Assembly: GCA_022712815.1 (NCBI GenBank)
Contig: JAFLJW010000299.1
Span: 1-15,544 of the forward strand
Direction: 5' to 3'
DNA from: Pseudodesulfovibrio sp.
Lineage (GTDB): Bacteria; Desulfobacterota; Desulfovibrionia; Desulfovibrionales; Desulfovibrionaceae
Length of the DNA stretch: 15,544 bases
Shown here: in pieces, positions 1 through 7,244 of the stretch
How positions within the stretch are numbered: the stretch's first letter is position 1
Layout of the letters: the number at the start of each line of letters is the position of its first letter
The notes under the pieces: generated by a model
Databases searched by the model: none
What the model was told of the DNA's origin: nothing
Seen by the model: only the letters and a program-made list of their open reading frames with translations
Program-made: the position numbers and the translations under genes

Positions 1-105
1 ACCGGATGTCAAGACTGAGTTTGGCCTTGCCTGCCTTGCCTTTTCCTTCTGCCAAGGGTATCGCTGACCCATCAAAATCAACTTAAACAACCCCATTGAA
101 TATTG
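1..105. other. left-edge segment, no gene assigned
   Basis: About 100 bases precede the first gene. A plus-strand frame is open from base 2 to a TGA at 65-67 and could be the tail of an upstream gene. A minus-strand frame (Gly/Lys/Ala-rich, ending in LSLDIR at the edge) is also open but has no convincing start codon or Shine-Dalgarno. I cannot choose between them. Confidence 0.3.
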
Positions 106-363
106 ATGTCAAAACCCTGCGTCGGCTGCGGGTGGTGCTGCATTCAGGACCCCTGCATGGATTCCCATAGAAAATACGGCTACATGCGCCGTTGCCCTGA
201 CCTCTTCTGGGATGAAGGGAAACACCGTTACATGTGCGCCATGATGCTCGACCCGGAAGTGGGCGAGCAGGTCAAAAAATCCCAGCACGCTGGCATCGGC
301 TGCTACGCTCCCCTCAATTCGTGGCGCGATGACGTCCGCAACCGCGATGACGACAAAAAATAA
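106..363 (+). CDS. small YkgJ-like CxxCxxCC cysteine-cluster protein
   Basis: An 85-residue protein with Cys at 5, 8, 11 and 12, giving CVGCGWCC. This is the CxxCxxCC signature of the YkgJ/UPF0153 family, which is annotated as a putative zinc- or iron-chelating domain. Further Cys at 17, 30, 44 and 66 would complete a metal site. There is no signal peptide or membrane segment, so it is probably cytoplasmic. The C-terminus is highly charged (run of Asp and Lys). A TTG lies directly before the ATG at 106. Neither has a clear Shine-Dalgarno, and I chose the ATG. The biochemical role of this family is not established, and the flanking genes give no hint of one. Confidence 0.75.
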   Translation: MSKPCVGCGWCCIQDPCMDSHRKYGYMRRCPDLFWDEGKHRYMCAMMLDPEVGEQVKKSQHAGIGCYAPLNSWRDDVRNRDDDKK

Positions 364-377
364 CATCCAGCCTCTTG

Positions 378-396
378 CCCTAACTTCTTTTTAGGG
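378..396 (+). terminator. weak stem-loop after the Cys-rich gene
   Basis: CCCTAA (378-383) pairs with TTAGGG (391-396) around a 7-base loop, 15 bases after the stop codon. The stem is only 6 bp and the sequence after it is mixed, not a T run. It may be a weak terminator at best. Confidence 0.3.
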
Positions 397-577
397 TGAT
401 ACTTTCACCATTCATTAATTCCGGTTTTATTGTTTTTCCATAACTGGGCGATGTGTTGAGACGTAATACAGCTGTAACAATCTTTGGAGTCAGAGAGTAT
501 AGTATGAATTTACGGTCCGGGGAAACAGGCTATAACACCCTTCCGCTGGATTTCCTTCTGTGTCATAGTGGCACACC

Positions 578-606
578 TTGCTCGGAGGCGGAGTGGGATA
601 TATATA
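578..606 (+). promoter_or_regulatory. possible sigma70-type promoter of first receiver-TPR gene
   Basis: TTGCTC (578-583) and TATATA (601-606) are separated by 17 bp. The start codon lies 50 bp after the -10 box. The -35 match is poor (3 of 6). The rest of the 364-656 gap is AT-rich and holds no gene that I can support. Confidence 0.35.
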
Positions 607-656
607 AAAATCAGCTTAATAGCTAAAATGACGGAATTGCGTACTTTGAGGGACCA

Positions 657-1997
657 ATGGCGGAACAAAAATACGATTCAATAGTTTACGATTATTTTGA
701 AAAAAAGCATGGAACCATTGTTCTTATCAGTGAAGACCCACTGTTCAAGAAAATGCTTTCCTCGACCATTTTCAAAATTATTGGAACCAAGAGGTCTTGC
801 CTTTTCAATTTTGAAAATGTTCAACCCGGATTGAAACAAATTCAGGCGCTTGAGGATAAATCCATAGAATGCATCGTGTTCATAGAGCGCATGCTGGGTG
901 GGCGTCCGAGTACGGATACCATAATCACTCTCAAGCGGCTCCTGCCGGATATGCGAATCGTCGTCCTGGTGGGTGAGACAAAGCGTGAAAATATCGCATA
1001 TTTTTATGAAATAGGTGTCAATAACGTCATCTCCAAGCCCGCATCCATGAACAACATCATCGAAAAGATAGCGTTCACCATCAAGCCGCAGGGCAAACTG
1101 AGCGAATACATGGGGTTGGGGAAACGCTTTCTGGCCGCTGGCAGGCTCACGGAAGCCCTTCAGGTCAGCGACAAAATTCTCCAGATCAAACCGAAAAGTC
1201 CAGCCGGGCTCATGCTGCGCGGCGATGTCTACCTTGAACAGGACGAAGTGGAGCAGGCTGTAGGTTGCTACATGATGGCCCATGAAGGTTCGCGTCTCTA
1301 CCTTGAACCGCTCAAGAAATTGGCCAATGCATACAAGGGCAGGGATCAGGACAAACATCTTGACTACATGAAAAAGCTAGACCGGTTGAGCCCGCTCAAC
1401 ACCGAGAGAAAAACTGAAATAGGCAGGGTCCACTTTGAGCGCAAGGAAATAGAGTCTGCTGAGAAATATTTCGATCAGGCCATTGAAACAGCCACCAGGG
1501 AAGCCATGAGTATGGTCGGCGCGGTGGCCGAGCAAATATCCGAGGCCGTGAGCCAGACCTCACCCCGCATGTCCGAAAAATACTTGAGCAAAGTCCTTGA
1601 GGCCAAGGGGCGTCATCTTGGTCCCGAAGATATCATACTGTTCAACAAGCTGGGCATTGCGCTCAGGGGACAGGGCAAATGGCGTGAGGCCATTGCGAAT
1701 TACAGCAATGCCCTCCGGATTTCGCCAGACGATGAGGGTTTGCATTACAACATGGGCATGGCCTATTTTGATGGTGACGATAAACCCATGGCTGCCAAGT
1801 CTTTCACCAACGCCCTTGCCAAAAATCCTGATTTTTACAAACAGAGCGAAGGTGTTTCCATGAACCTCGGGTCCATATTCAACGAGCTTCGTCAATTCAA
1901 GAAGGCCGCCCCGTTTTTCGAAAACGCTCTGGTAATCAATCCAGATAACAAGACTGCCAGACGCAAGCTGGATGCCATTCAGAAAGTCATGGGTTGA
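657..1997 (+). CDS. degenerate receiver domain fused to TPR repeats (paralogue 1)
   Basis: A 446-residue cytoplasmic protein. Residues about 18-140 resemble a CheY-like receiver: an acidic pair at E26-D27, beta-3 strand CIVFIERML and the conserved Lys in ISKPAS (K127). The usual phospho-accepting Asp is Glu (E77) and the usual Thr/Ser after beta-4 is Val (V105), so normal phosphotransfer is unlikely. Residues about 150-440 are helical repeats of TPR type, for example around 152-185, 255-288, 326-358, 360-392 and 400-434. The start is an ATG with GAGGGA a few bases upstream. The likely role is protein-protein scaffolding or signalling; the partner is unknown. A strong terminator follows, then a close paralogue. 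The first 200 or so bases of the gene are more AT-rich than the rest. Confidence 0.85.
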   Translation: MAEQKYDSIVYDYFEKKHGTIVLISEDPLFKKMLSSTIFKIIGTKRSCLFNFENVQPGLKQIQALEDKSIECIVFIERMLGGRPSTDTIITLKRLLPDMRIVVLVGETKRENIAYFYEIGVNNVISKPASMNNIIEKIAFTIKPQGKLSEYMGLGKRFLAAGRLTEALQVSDKILQIKPKSPAGLMLRGDVYLEQDEVEQAVGCYMMAHEGSRLYLEPLKKLANAYKGRDQDKHLDYMKKLDRLSPLNTERKTEIGRVHFERKEIESAEKYFDQAIETATREAMSMVGAVAEQISEAVSQTSPRMSEKYLSKVLEAKGRHLGPEDIILFNKLGIALRGQGKWREAIANYSNALRISPDDEGLHYNMGMAYFDGDDKPMAAKSFTNALAKNPDFYKQSEGVSMNLGSIFNELRQFKKAAPFFENALVINPDNKTARRKLDAIQKVMG

Positions 1998-2061
1998 CAG
2001 AATGTTCAGGGGCAGGTGTTTTTCGACAGCCGAGTAACTGCAGCAACACATGGATTTACAG

Positions 2062-2092
2062 GCCGCCGAGGTGTACTCTTGGCGGCTTTTTC
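2062..2092 (+). terminator. rho-independent terminator between the two receiver-TPR paralogues
   Basis: GCCGCCGAG (2062-2070) pairs with CTTGGCGGC (2078-2086), a 9-bp stem with one G-U pair and a 7-base loop. It is followed directly by TTTTT (2087-2091). It lies 64 bases after the first paralogue's stop codon, so the two genes are probably separate transcription units. Confidence 0.88.
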
Positions 2093-2101
2093 TGTGTCCA
2101 C

Positions 2102-2131
2102 TTGACCGTTTTCCTAAAATTCACGTATTGT
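2102..2131 (+). promoter_or_regulatory. probable sigma70-type promoter of second receiver-TPR gene
   Basis: TTGACC (2102-2107, 5 of 6 match) and TATTGT (2126-2131, 4 of 6) are separated by 18 bp. They lie just after the terminator and 60 bp before the start codon. This fits independent expression of the second paralogue. Confidence 0.5.
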
Positions 2132-2191
2132 GATTGCCAAGGACTAACCATTTATGGTTCGGGCTGATGCCTCGCGCAACCGAGGGAAAGT

Positions 2192-3688
2192 ATGGCAACC
2201 CAGCGTTTTGACAAGATCGTTCGTGACTTCATCGAAGTCGGTGAGGGCGTTATCGTCTACCTGTCCGATGATGTTGTCTTCACCCGTGCTCTCAGGAATA
2301 TTGTCTCCCGCATTATTGGCCTCAAGATTGAAACCCTTATTCCATTTTCCTCAATACCGGCAGCCATGGATAAGTGCTTGGAATTTCGTGATAATGACAC
2401 CCCCTGCGTGGTGTTTGTCGAGCGGATGCTGAATGACCGCCCGACCACAGATTTCATTATCACCCTCAAGCGTGATTTTCCGACTGTGAAGATGATCATG
2501 CTCACCTGGGAAGCGACTCAGGAGACTGTGGCCTACTTTTTCGAGCTTGGCGTGAGCCGAGTGCTGGTCAAGCCCGCATCGGCCAACAAGGTCATCGAAG
2601 AATTGGCCTCGGCCATTGATCCGCCCACCGAGCTAAAAAAGCTCATGGCCCGATGTTCTGCGTGTCTCGGAAACAAGGATTTTGACGAAGCCCTCGAAGT
2701 GACCGATCGCATCCTGCTCCTCAAGCCGAACAGTGCGCTCGGTCTGTCCATGCGCGGTGATGGACTCTTGGGAATCGGCGAAACAGATAAGGCTGCCCAG
2801 TCCTACATGGCTGCCCATGAGAACAAGCCCATTTTCATGGCCCCGCTCATCAAGCTGGCTGAAACATTCAAGAACATGGATGACGAACGCGCCCTTGCCT
2901 ACATGAAGGAGCTGGACGAAATCAGTCCGCTCAACCCGGAACGCAAGATCGAGATTGCCGAACAGCACCTGCTTCGGAACGAGCCTGAACAAGCCGAAGA
3001 GTACTTTGACAAGGGCGTGGAAGTTGCCGAACGGGAAACAAGCAGCATGGTCGGCGATCTCACCGAGCGCATCGTGGACGCGGTTTCTGTGGTGGCTCCG
3101 AATCTGGCCGTAAAATATCTGAACCGGGTCATCGACACCAAGCGCATCCTTGGCCGGGACGACCTTGTTTATTTCAACAGGCTGGGCATCATCCTGCGCG
3201 GCGAGGGGAGATGGTCGGAGGCTGTTGAAGTATACGACAAGGCTCTGCTCATCGTTCAGGACGACCCGGTGGTCCACTACAACAAGGGTCTGGCCTACTG
3301 GGAAGGCAATGAGCGCACAAAGGCGATTGGTTGTTTTGAAGAGGCCCTCGGGCTGGATCAGCATTTTTACATTGGCAGCGTGGGGGCTGCGCTGAATATC
3401 GGTTCGCTCTATCTCGACCTGCGTAACTATGAGGATGCCGAGCCATTCTTCGAGCATGTTCTGGATATTGACCCGGAAAACAAGGCCGCCAAAAAACGGC
3501 TGGCTGATGCCCGGAACCGCGTGCCGCCAAAGCACTATTCCGATTCGAGCCAGCGGAAGAAAGCGCAGGCCGCTGCATCGCATGACGTTGATGTTTCCAC
3601 ATCGTTCGATATGGACTCATTGTCCGCGCCGCCAAAGGGAAAGAAGAAAAAGAAGAAGGGTAAGCCCTTGATCAACTTGGACTTCTGA
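2192..3688 (+). CDS. degenerate receiver domain fused to TPR repeats (paralogue 2, Lys-rich tail)
   Basis: A 498-residue paralogue of the preceding gene. It aligns with it without a gap to about residue 317 and shares, for example, the block SPLN near 245-248 and SSMVG/MSMVG near 284-288. The receiver-like region keeps an acidic pair (D26-D27), Thr after beta-4 (T105) and Lys (K127), but again has Glu (E77) in place of the phospho-accepting Asp. TPR-type repeats fill about 150-440. Residues 441-498 are an extension absent from paralogue 1: Ser/Ala-rich, then a run of Lys (483-489), ending in LINLDF. The ATG has GAGGGA at 2182-2187. The gene ends 6 bp from the convergent exporter gene. It is likely a cytoplasmic signalling scaffold; its target is unknown. 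Confidence 0.87.
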   Translation: MATQRFDKIVRDFIEVGEGVIVYLSDDVVFTRALRNIVSRIIGLKIETLIPFSSIPAAMDKCLEFRDNDTPCVVFVERMLNDRPTTDFIITLKRDFPTVKMIMLTWEATQETVAYFFELGVSRVLVKPASANKVIEELASAIDPPTELKKLMARCSACLGNKDFDEALEVTDRILLLKPNSALGLSMRGDGLLGIGETDKAAQSYMAAHENKPIFMAPLIKLAETFKNMDDERALAYMKELDEISPLNPERKIEIAEQHLLRNEPEQAEEYFDKGVEVAERETSSMVGDLTERIVDAVSVVAPNLAVKYLNRVIDTKRILGRDDLVYFNRLGIILRGEGRWSEAVEVYDKALLIVQDDPVVHYNKGLAYWEGNERTKAIGCFEEALGLDQHFYIGSVGAALNIGSLYLDLRNYEDAEPFFEHVLDIDPENKAAKKRLADARNRVPPKHYSDSSQRKKAQAAASHDVDVSTSFDMDSLSAPPKGKKKKKKGKPLINLDF

Positions 3689-3694
3689 CTCGGA

Positions 3695-4576
3695 TCAATT
3701 CTTCGAGATCAACACGATTCCGCAGAGCACGAATCCGCAGCCGACCAGTTGCGGCCAGCCGATTGGTTCGGCCAGAACCAGAGCCGACAGGACAAGTGCG
3801 GACACCGGCATGACAGCGGTGAATATCCCTGCCGTGGACGCCGGGACCTTGGTGATGCCCGCGAACCAGAACAGATATGCGAAAACAGTGATAAACACGC
3901 CGTAGTAGGCCACGGTCAGCCAGCCAATCATTGATATGGCGGAAAAGTCAGTGCTACAGGCCTCATACGCACCCACGGGCAGGAACCAGAGCAACCCAAA
4001 AAAGGAAATAATGGTGGACACGGCCAGCGGGGAAAGAGGCTCAGGCACGGTCTTGCGGATGAGCAGGAAGAGTGACTCGAAGACCACGGCTCCCAGCACG
4101 AGCATGTTGCCAAGCAGTGGGTTTGAACCTGACACGCCGCCTGAATTCTGCACAGTGTTGATGACAAGCACTCCGAGTACGGAAACAATGATTCCGCCCA
4201 CCGTGTTGATGGAGGGCCTGTCCCGAAGGAACAGCCAGGCGATTATCCCCATGCAGGCGGGTGTGGTGGAGGTGATGATTCCGGCAGAGGCCGGGCCGGT
4301 CATGGTCAGCCCGTACAACAGGAAAACCGTGAACAGGAACGAGCCGCACAGGGACTGAGTCGCAAGCATCAGCCATGATCGCCGGGATATGTGCGGCAAT
4401 CCGCCCTCGCGAATGCAGATGATCGGTATGAGAATGGCGAGAGCCAGGATAAACCGCATGGCCGAAGCCAGAAAGACCGGCAGTTCGGCGACCATGATTT
4501 TTCCGGCCACCACCGAACTGCCCACAATGACCATGGCAAGGGTGAGATTGATACAGGCTGTTGTTTTGACGGACAT
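3695..4576 (-). CDS. EamA/DMT-family 10-TM exporter
   Basis: A 293-residue inner-membrane protein made of about ten hydrophobic helices in two EamA-like halves (about 7-135 and 150-291). This is the layout and length of drug/metabolite transporter (DMT) superfamily exporters, which move amino acids or other small metabolites. An in-frame ATG lies 8 codons upstream at 4600, but I prefer 4576 because AAGGAG (4582-4587) sits 5 bases before it. It lies 37 bp downstream of the AraC-type regulator on the same strand and is probably cotranscribed with and controlled by it. The substrate cannot be deduced. The gene meets the receiver-TPR paralogue tail to tail with a 6-bp gap. Confidence 0.88.
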   Translation of the reverse strand: MSVKTTACINLTLAMVIVGSSVVAGKIMVAELPVFLASAMRFILALAILIPIICIREGGLPHISRRSWLMLATQSLCGSFLFTVFLLYGLTMTGPASAGIITSTTPACMGIIAWLFLRDRPSINTVGGIIVSVLGVLVINTVQNSGGVSGSNPLLGNMLVLGAVVFESLFLLIRKTVPEPLSPLAVSTIISFFGLLWFLPVGAYEACSTDFSAISMIGWLTVAYYGVFITVFAYLFWFAGITKVPASTAGIFTAVMPVSALVLSALVLAEPIGWPQLVGCGFVLCGIVLISKN

Positions 4577-4613
4577 GAGTTCTCCTTGAGGGAAGAACAT
4601 ACCCGTGCGTGAA

Positions 4614-5453
4614 TCAATTGTTTTGAAGAATATTGCGATATTTTCCGGGTGTGATGCCGATCTGTCGCTTGAACAGACGGGTCAGGTGCGCCTGATCCGA
4701 AAAACCACAATTCATTGCGATATCAACGATGCGCTCGGTCCCGGCAAGGCTTTGTCTGGCTCGTTTCACGCGGGTCTGGGTGAGATAGGCATGGGGCGTG
4801 ATGCCAAATTGTTTTTCAAAGACACGCACCAGATGAAACGGTGAAAGGCCGACCATTCGGGCCAGATCGGTCAGGGAAATATCTTCGCCGAAACAATCCT
4901 GAATGATGTCGCGGGTGCGGGCCACGGCCTGATGTTCATTGCCGGTTTCAAACCATGAACCCCGCTCGTCAGCGTGGCGGGATATCCAGTTGGTCAGCAA
5001 CCAGAGCAGCCGGGTTTCCTTTTCAATGGCCGAAGTTTCCGGGCTTTCCAGTAGCTGGTGCGTGTGGCTGATGCACCGGGCCAGAGCGGGATCGTCAATG
5101 ACGCCCATGCGAAAATTGGGCAGATTGGGGTGGACCATGAGAGCTTTGGCCGCCTCCAGAAGGGCTTCTGGTTTGAGGTAGAACATGCGGTAGGCCCAGC
5201 CCTCGTCCGTGGCTCCGTGGCCGTCATGGACCTCGCCCGGCACCACCAGGTTGACCTGTCCCTTGAGTGCAACAATTGTCTCGCCGAGGTAACGAAACCG
5301 CATGGCCCCATGCTCGATGCAACCAATGGCAAATCCTTCGTGGAAATGTCTGGAAAACGACTGGGTCACGAACCGGGCACGCAACATCTCCACCCCACCC
5401 AGAAACGGGAGAGTGGAGAGGGAGGCTGTTTCCTTTGCTGATGTGCGTATCAT
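4614..5453 (-). CDS. AraC-family transcriptional regulator
   Basis: A 279-residue regulator. The N-terminal half (about 20-100) is a cupin-like ligand-binding domain with HFHEG (36-40) and PGEVHDG (72-78). The C-terminal half (about 176-277) holds the paired helix-turn-helix of the AraC family, including DISLTDLARMVGLSPFHL and the family signature GFSDQAHLTRLFKRQIG followed by TPGKYR. The frame stays open upstream to an ATG at 5609, but that start would overlap argS. The start at 5453 gives a normal family length and keeps the strand GGVEMLRARF that opens the cupin domain. No good Shine-Dalgarno is visible there. The gene probably controls the EamA exporter just downstream and may bind the inverted repeats upstream. 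Confidence 0.88.
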   Translation of the reverse strand: MIRTSAKETASLSTLPFLGGVEMLRARFVTQSFSRHFHEGFAIGCIEHGAMRFRYLGETIVALKGQVNLVVPGEVHDGHGATDEGWAYRMFYLKPEALLEAAKALMVHPNLPNFRMGVIDDPALARCISHTHQLLESPETSAIEKETRLLWLLTNWISRHADERGSWFETGNEHQAVARTRDIIQDCFGEDISLTDLARMVGLSPFHLVRVFEKQFGITPHAYLTQTRVKRARQSLAGTERIVDIAMNCGFSDQAHLTRLFKRQIGITPGKYRNILQNN

Positions 5454-5473
5454 GAATATATCATGCCAAGTAT

Positions 5474-5502
5474 GCGGGAAAAAGCAAATGGGTATTTCCC
5501 GC
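5474..5502. repeat. inverted repeat in the AraC/argS divergent region
   Basis: GCGGGAAA (5474-5481) and TTTCCCGC (5495-5502) are perfect 8-bp arms around 13 bases. They lie just upstream of the regulator gene. This could be a dyad operator or a hairpin in an argS leader. There is no T run. Confidence 0.6.
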
Positions 5503-5505
5503 CGC

Positions 5506-5529
5506 CCAAGGTCCGCTTTTCCACCTTGG
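5506..5529. repeat. second inverted repeat in the AraC/argS divergent region
   Basis: CCAAGGT (5506-5512) and ACCTTGG (5523-5529) are perfect 7-bp arms around 10 bases. They lie 3 bp after the first dyad and about 60 bp before argS. This is a candidate operator or leader hairpin. Confidence 0.6.
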
Positions 5530-5591
5530 ATTGCGGAAACAAACATGGTAAAGCGTGGCCCACAAGGTTTGTTTAAGGAGAATAGATACAG

Positions 5592-7235
5592 ATGAGAGCA
5601 AAAATACATTTGGAAGCCGCATTAAAGGCCGTACTTGCCGACAAGGGCTGGGAGTGGCCGGAGAAGGCCGTGATTGAACCGCCCAAGGACAAGCAGTTCG
5701 GAGACATGTCCGTCAATCTCGCCATGATGCTGGCAAAGCAGGCCAAAAAGGCCCCTCGCGCCATTGCCGAGGACATCATGGCTGCCATGGAAAGCGACAG
5801 CCTGATCGAAAAGATCGACATCGCAGGTCCCGGATTCCTGAATTTCACCTTTGCCCCGTCCTTCTGGCACGAGACCGTCGGCGTCATCATGGACGCCGGG
5901 ACAGATTTCGGCTCATCTGATATGGGCAACGGCACCAAGGTGCAGGTGGAATATGTTTCCGCCAATCCCACCGGCCCGCTACATATCGGTCATGGCCGTG
6001 GCGCGGCACTGGGCGACAGCCTTGTTCGCATCATGGAAAAGGCCGGGTATGAAGTCGAGGCCGAGTACTACATCAACGATGCCGGTCGCCAGATGCTCAT
6101 CCTTGGTGGCTCCATCCTCTACCGCGCCAGACTGAAAAAGGGTCAGGACGTGCCGGAACCCGAAGATTTCTACAAGGGCGACTATATCGCCACCATTGCA
6201 GGGGAAATGCTCAAGCTGCATCCCGATCTGCTGAAGATGGACGAAGCCGAAGCCATGGAGCTTTGCAAGAACTACGGCATGAGTAACATTCTCGAAGGCA
6301 TCAAGGAGGACCTGAAGGCCTTTGGTGTTCGCCATGATTTCTGGTTTTCCGAAAAAAGTCTGGTTGCAGACGGCAAGGTGGACGAGACCTTTGGCGACCT
6401 GACCGAGTCCGGCATGGGTTTCGAGCAGGACGGCGCGTTTTGGTTCAAGTCCACCGAACTGGGTGACGACAAGGACCGTGTCCTGCGCAAGAGCAATGGC
6501 GACACCACCTATTTCGCGTCCGATATCGCCTACCATGACAACAAATTCAAGCGCGGATTTGACCTTGTTGTCGATATCTGGGGCGCAGATCATCACGGGT
6601 ATGTCCCGCGCATGATGGCCGCCTGTGAAGCCTTGGGCAAGAAGGGTGGCCTGCACGTCATTCTGGTCAATCTCGTCAACCTGCTGCGGGACGGCAAACC
6701 CATTGCCATGAGCACCCGCGCCGGTCAGTTCGAGACCCTGAAAGATGTGGTCGATGAGGTCGGCGCAGACGCATGCCGCTTCATGTTCCTTTCCCGCAAG
6801 TCCGATTCCAAGCTCGATTTCGATCTGGAACTGGTCAAGCAAAAGAGCATGGACAATCCGGTCTACTACGTACAATACGCCCACGCCCGCATCTGTTCGC
6901 TGAACAAGAAAGCCGCAGAAAAAGGAACCAAAGCCGCGACCGTGGGACCGGAATCCCTTGCCCTGCTCGACACCAAGTACGACATGGAAATGCTCAAACT
7001 GCTCGATCAGTACCCTGATTTTGTTGAAGCTGCCGCCCGCACCCAGAGTCCGCATTTGATCTCCATGTTCTTGCAGGACCTTGCATCAACCCTGCACAGG
7101 TACTATAGCAATTGCCATGTCCTTTCCGCCGAGAACAATGTGGCCTCGGCCCGGCTCATGCTGCTCGATTGCGTGGCTGGTGTCGTCAAAAACGGTCTGG
7201 GTTTACTGGGCGTGAATGCGCCGGAATCCATGTAA
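5592..7235 (+). CDS. argS: arginyl-tRNA synthetase
   Basis: A 547-residue class I aminoacyl-tRNA synthetase that charges tRNA-Arg with arginine in the cytoplasm. The N-terminal tRNA-recognition (Arg_tRNA_synt_N) domain spans about 1-85. The catalytic core has the HIGH motif at 131-134 (PTGPLHIGHGRGAALGD) and the KMSKS-equivalent loop IAMSTRAGQ at 371-379. A DALR-type anticodon-binding domain fills about 425-547 (EYV/YYVQYAHAR region through the C-terminal LLGV). Length is normal for bacterial ArgRS. AAGGAG lies at 5575-5580, 11 bases before the ATG. A SPOR-domain gene follows after 9 bp and is probably cotranscribed. Confidence 0.98.
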   Translation: MRAKIHLEAALKAVLADKGWEWPEKAVIEPPKDKQFGDMSVNLAMMLAKQAKKAPRAIAEDIMAAMESDSLIEKIDIAGPGFLNFTFAPSFWHETVGVIMDAGTDFGSSDMGNGTKVQVEYVSANPTGPLHIGHGRGAALGDSLVRIMEKAGYEVEAEYYINDAGRQMLILGGSILYRARLKKGQDVPEPEDFYKGDYIATIAGEMLKLHPDLLKMDEAEAMELCKNYGMSNILEGIKEDLKAFGVRHDFWFSEKSLVADGKVDETFGDLTESGMGFEQDGAFWFKSTELGDDKDRVLRKSNGDTTYFASDIAYHDNKFKRGFDLVVDIWGADHHGYVPRMMAACEALGKKGGLHVILVNLVNLLRDGKPIAMSTRAGQFETLKDVVDEVGADACRFMFLSRKSDSKLDFDLELVKQKSMDNPVYYVQYAHARICSLNKKAAEKGTKAATVGPESLALLDTKYDMEMLKLLDQYPDFVEAAARTQSPHLISMFLQDLASTLHRYYSNCHVLSAENNVASARLMLLDCVAGVVKNGLGLLGVNAPESM

Positions 7236-7244
7236 GAGGAATTC

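Noticed and set aside
569..582. Sigma54-like promoter TGGCAC followed by TTGC before the first receiver-TPR gene
   Set aside because: Only 8 bases lie between the GG and GC elements, while sigma54 promoters need 10.
4577..4600. Exporter start at 4600
   Set aside because: The ATG at 4576 has an excellent AAGGAG 5 bases upstream and begins at the usual family N-terminus.
5454..5609. Upstream start of the AraC regulator at 5609
   Set aside because: It would overlap the argS start and add 52 residues with no family character; the start at 5453 gives normal length.
6702..6720. ArgRS KMSKS loop reads IAMSTR without the usual lysines, as a sign of an inactive enzyme
   Set aside because: Bacterial ArgRS often departs from KMSKS, and all other features and the length are normal.
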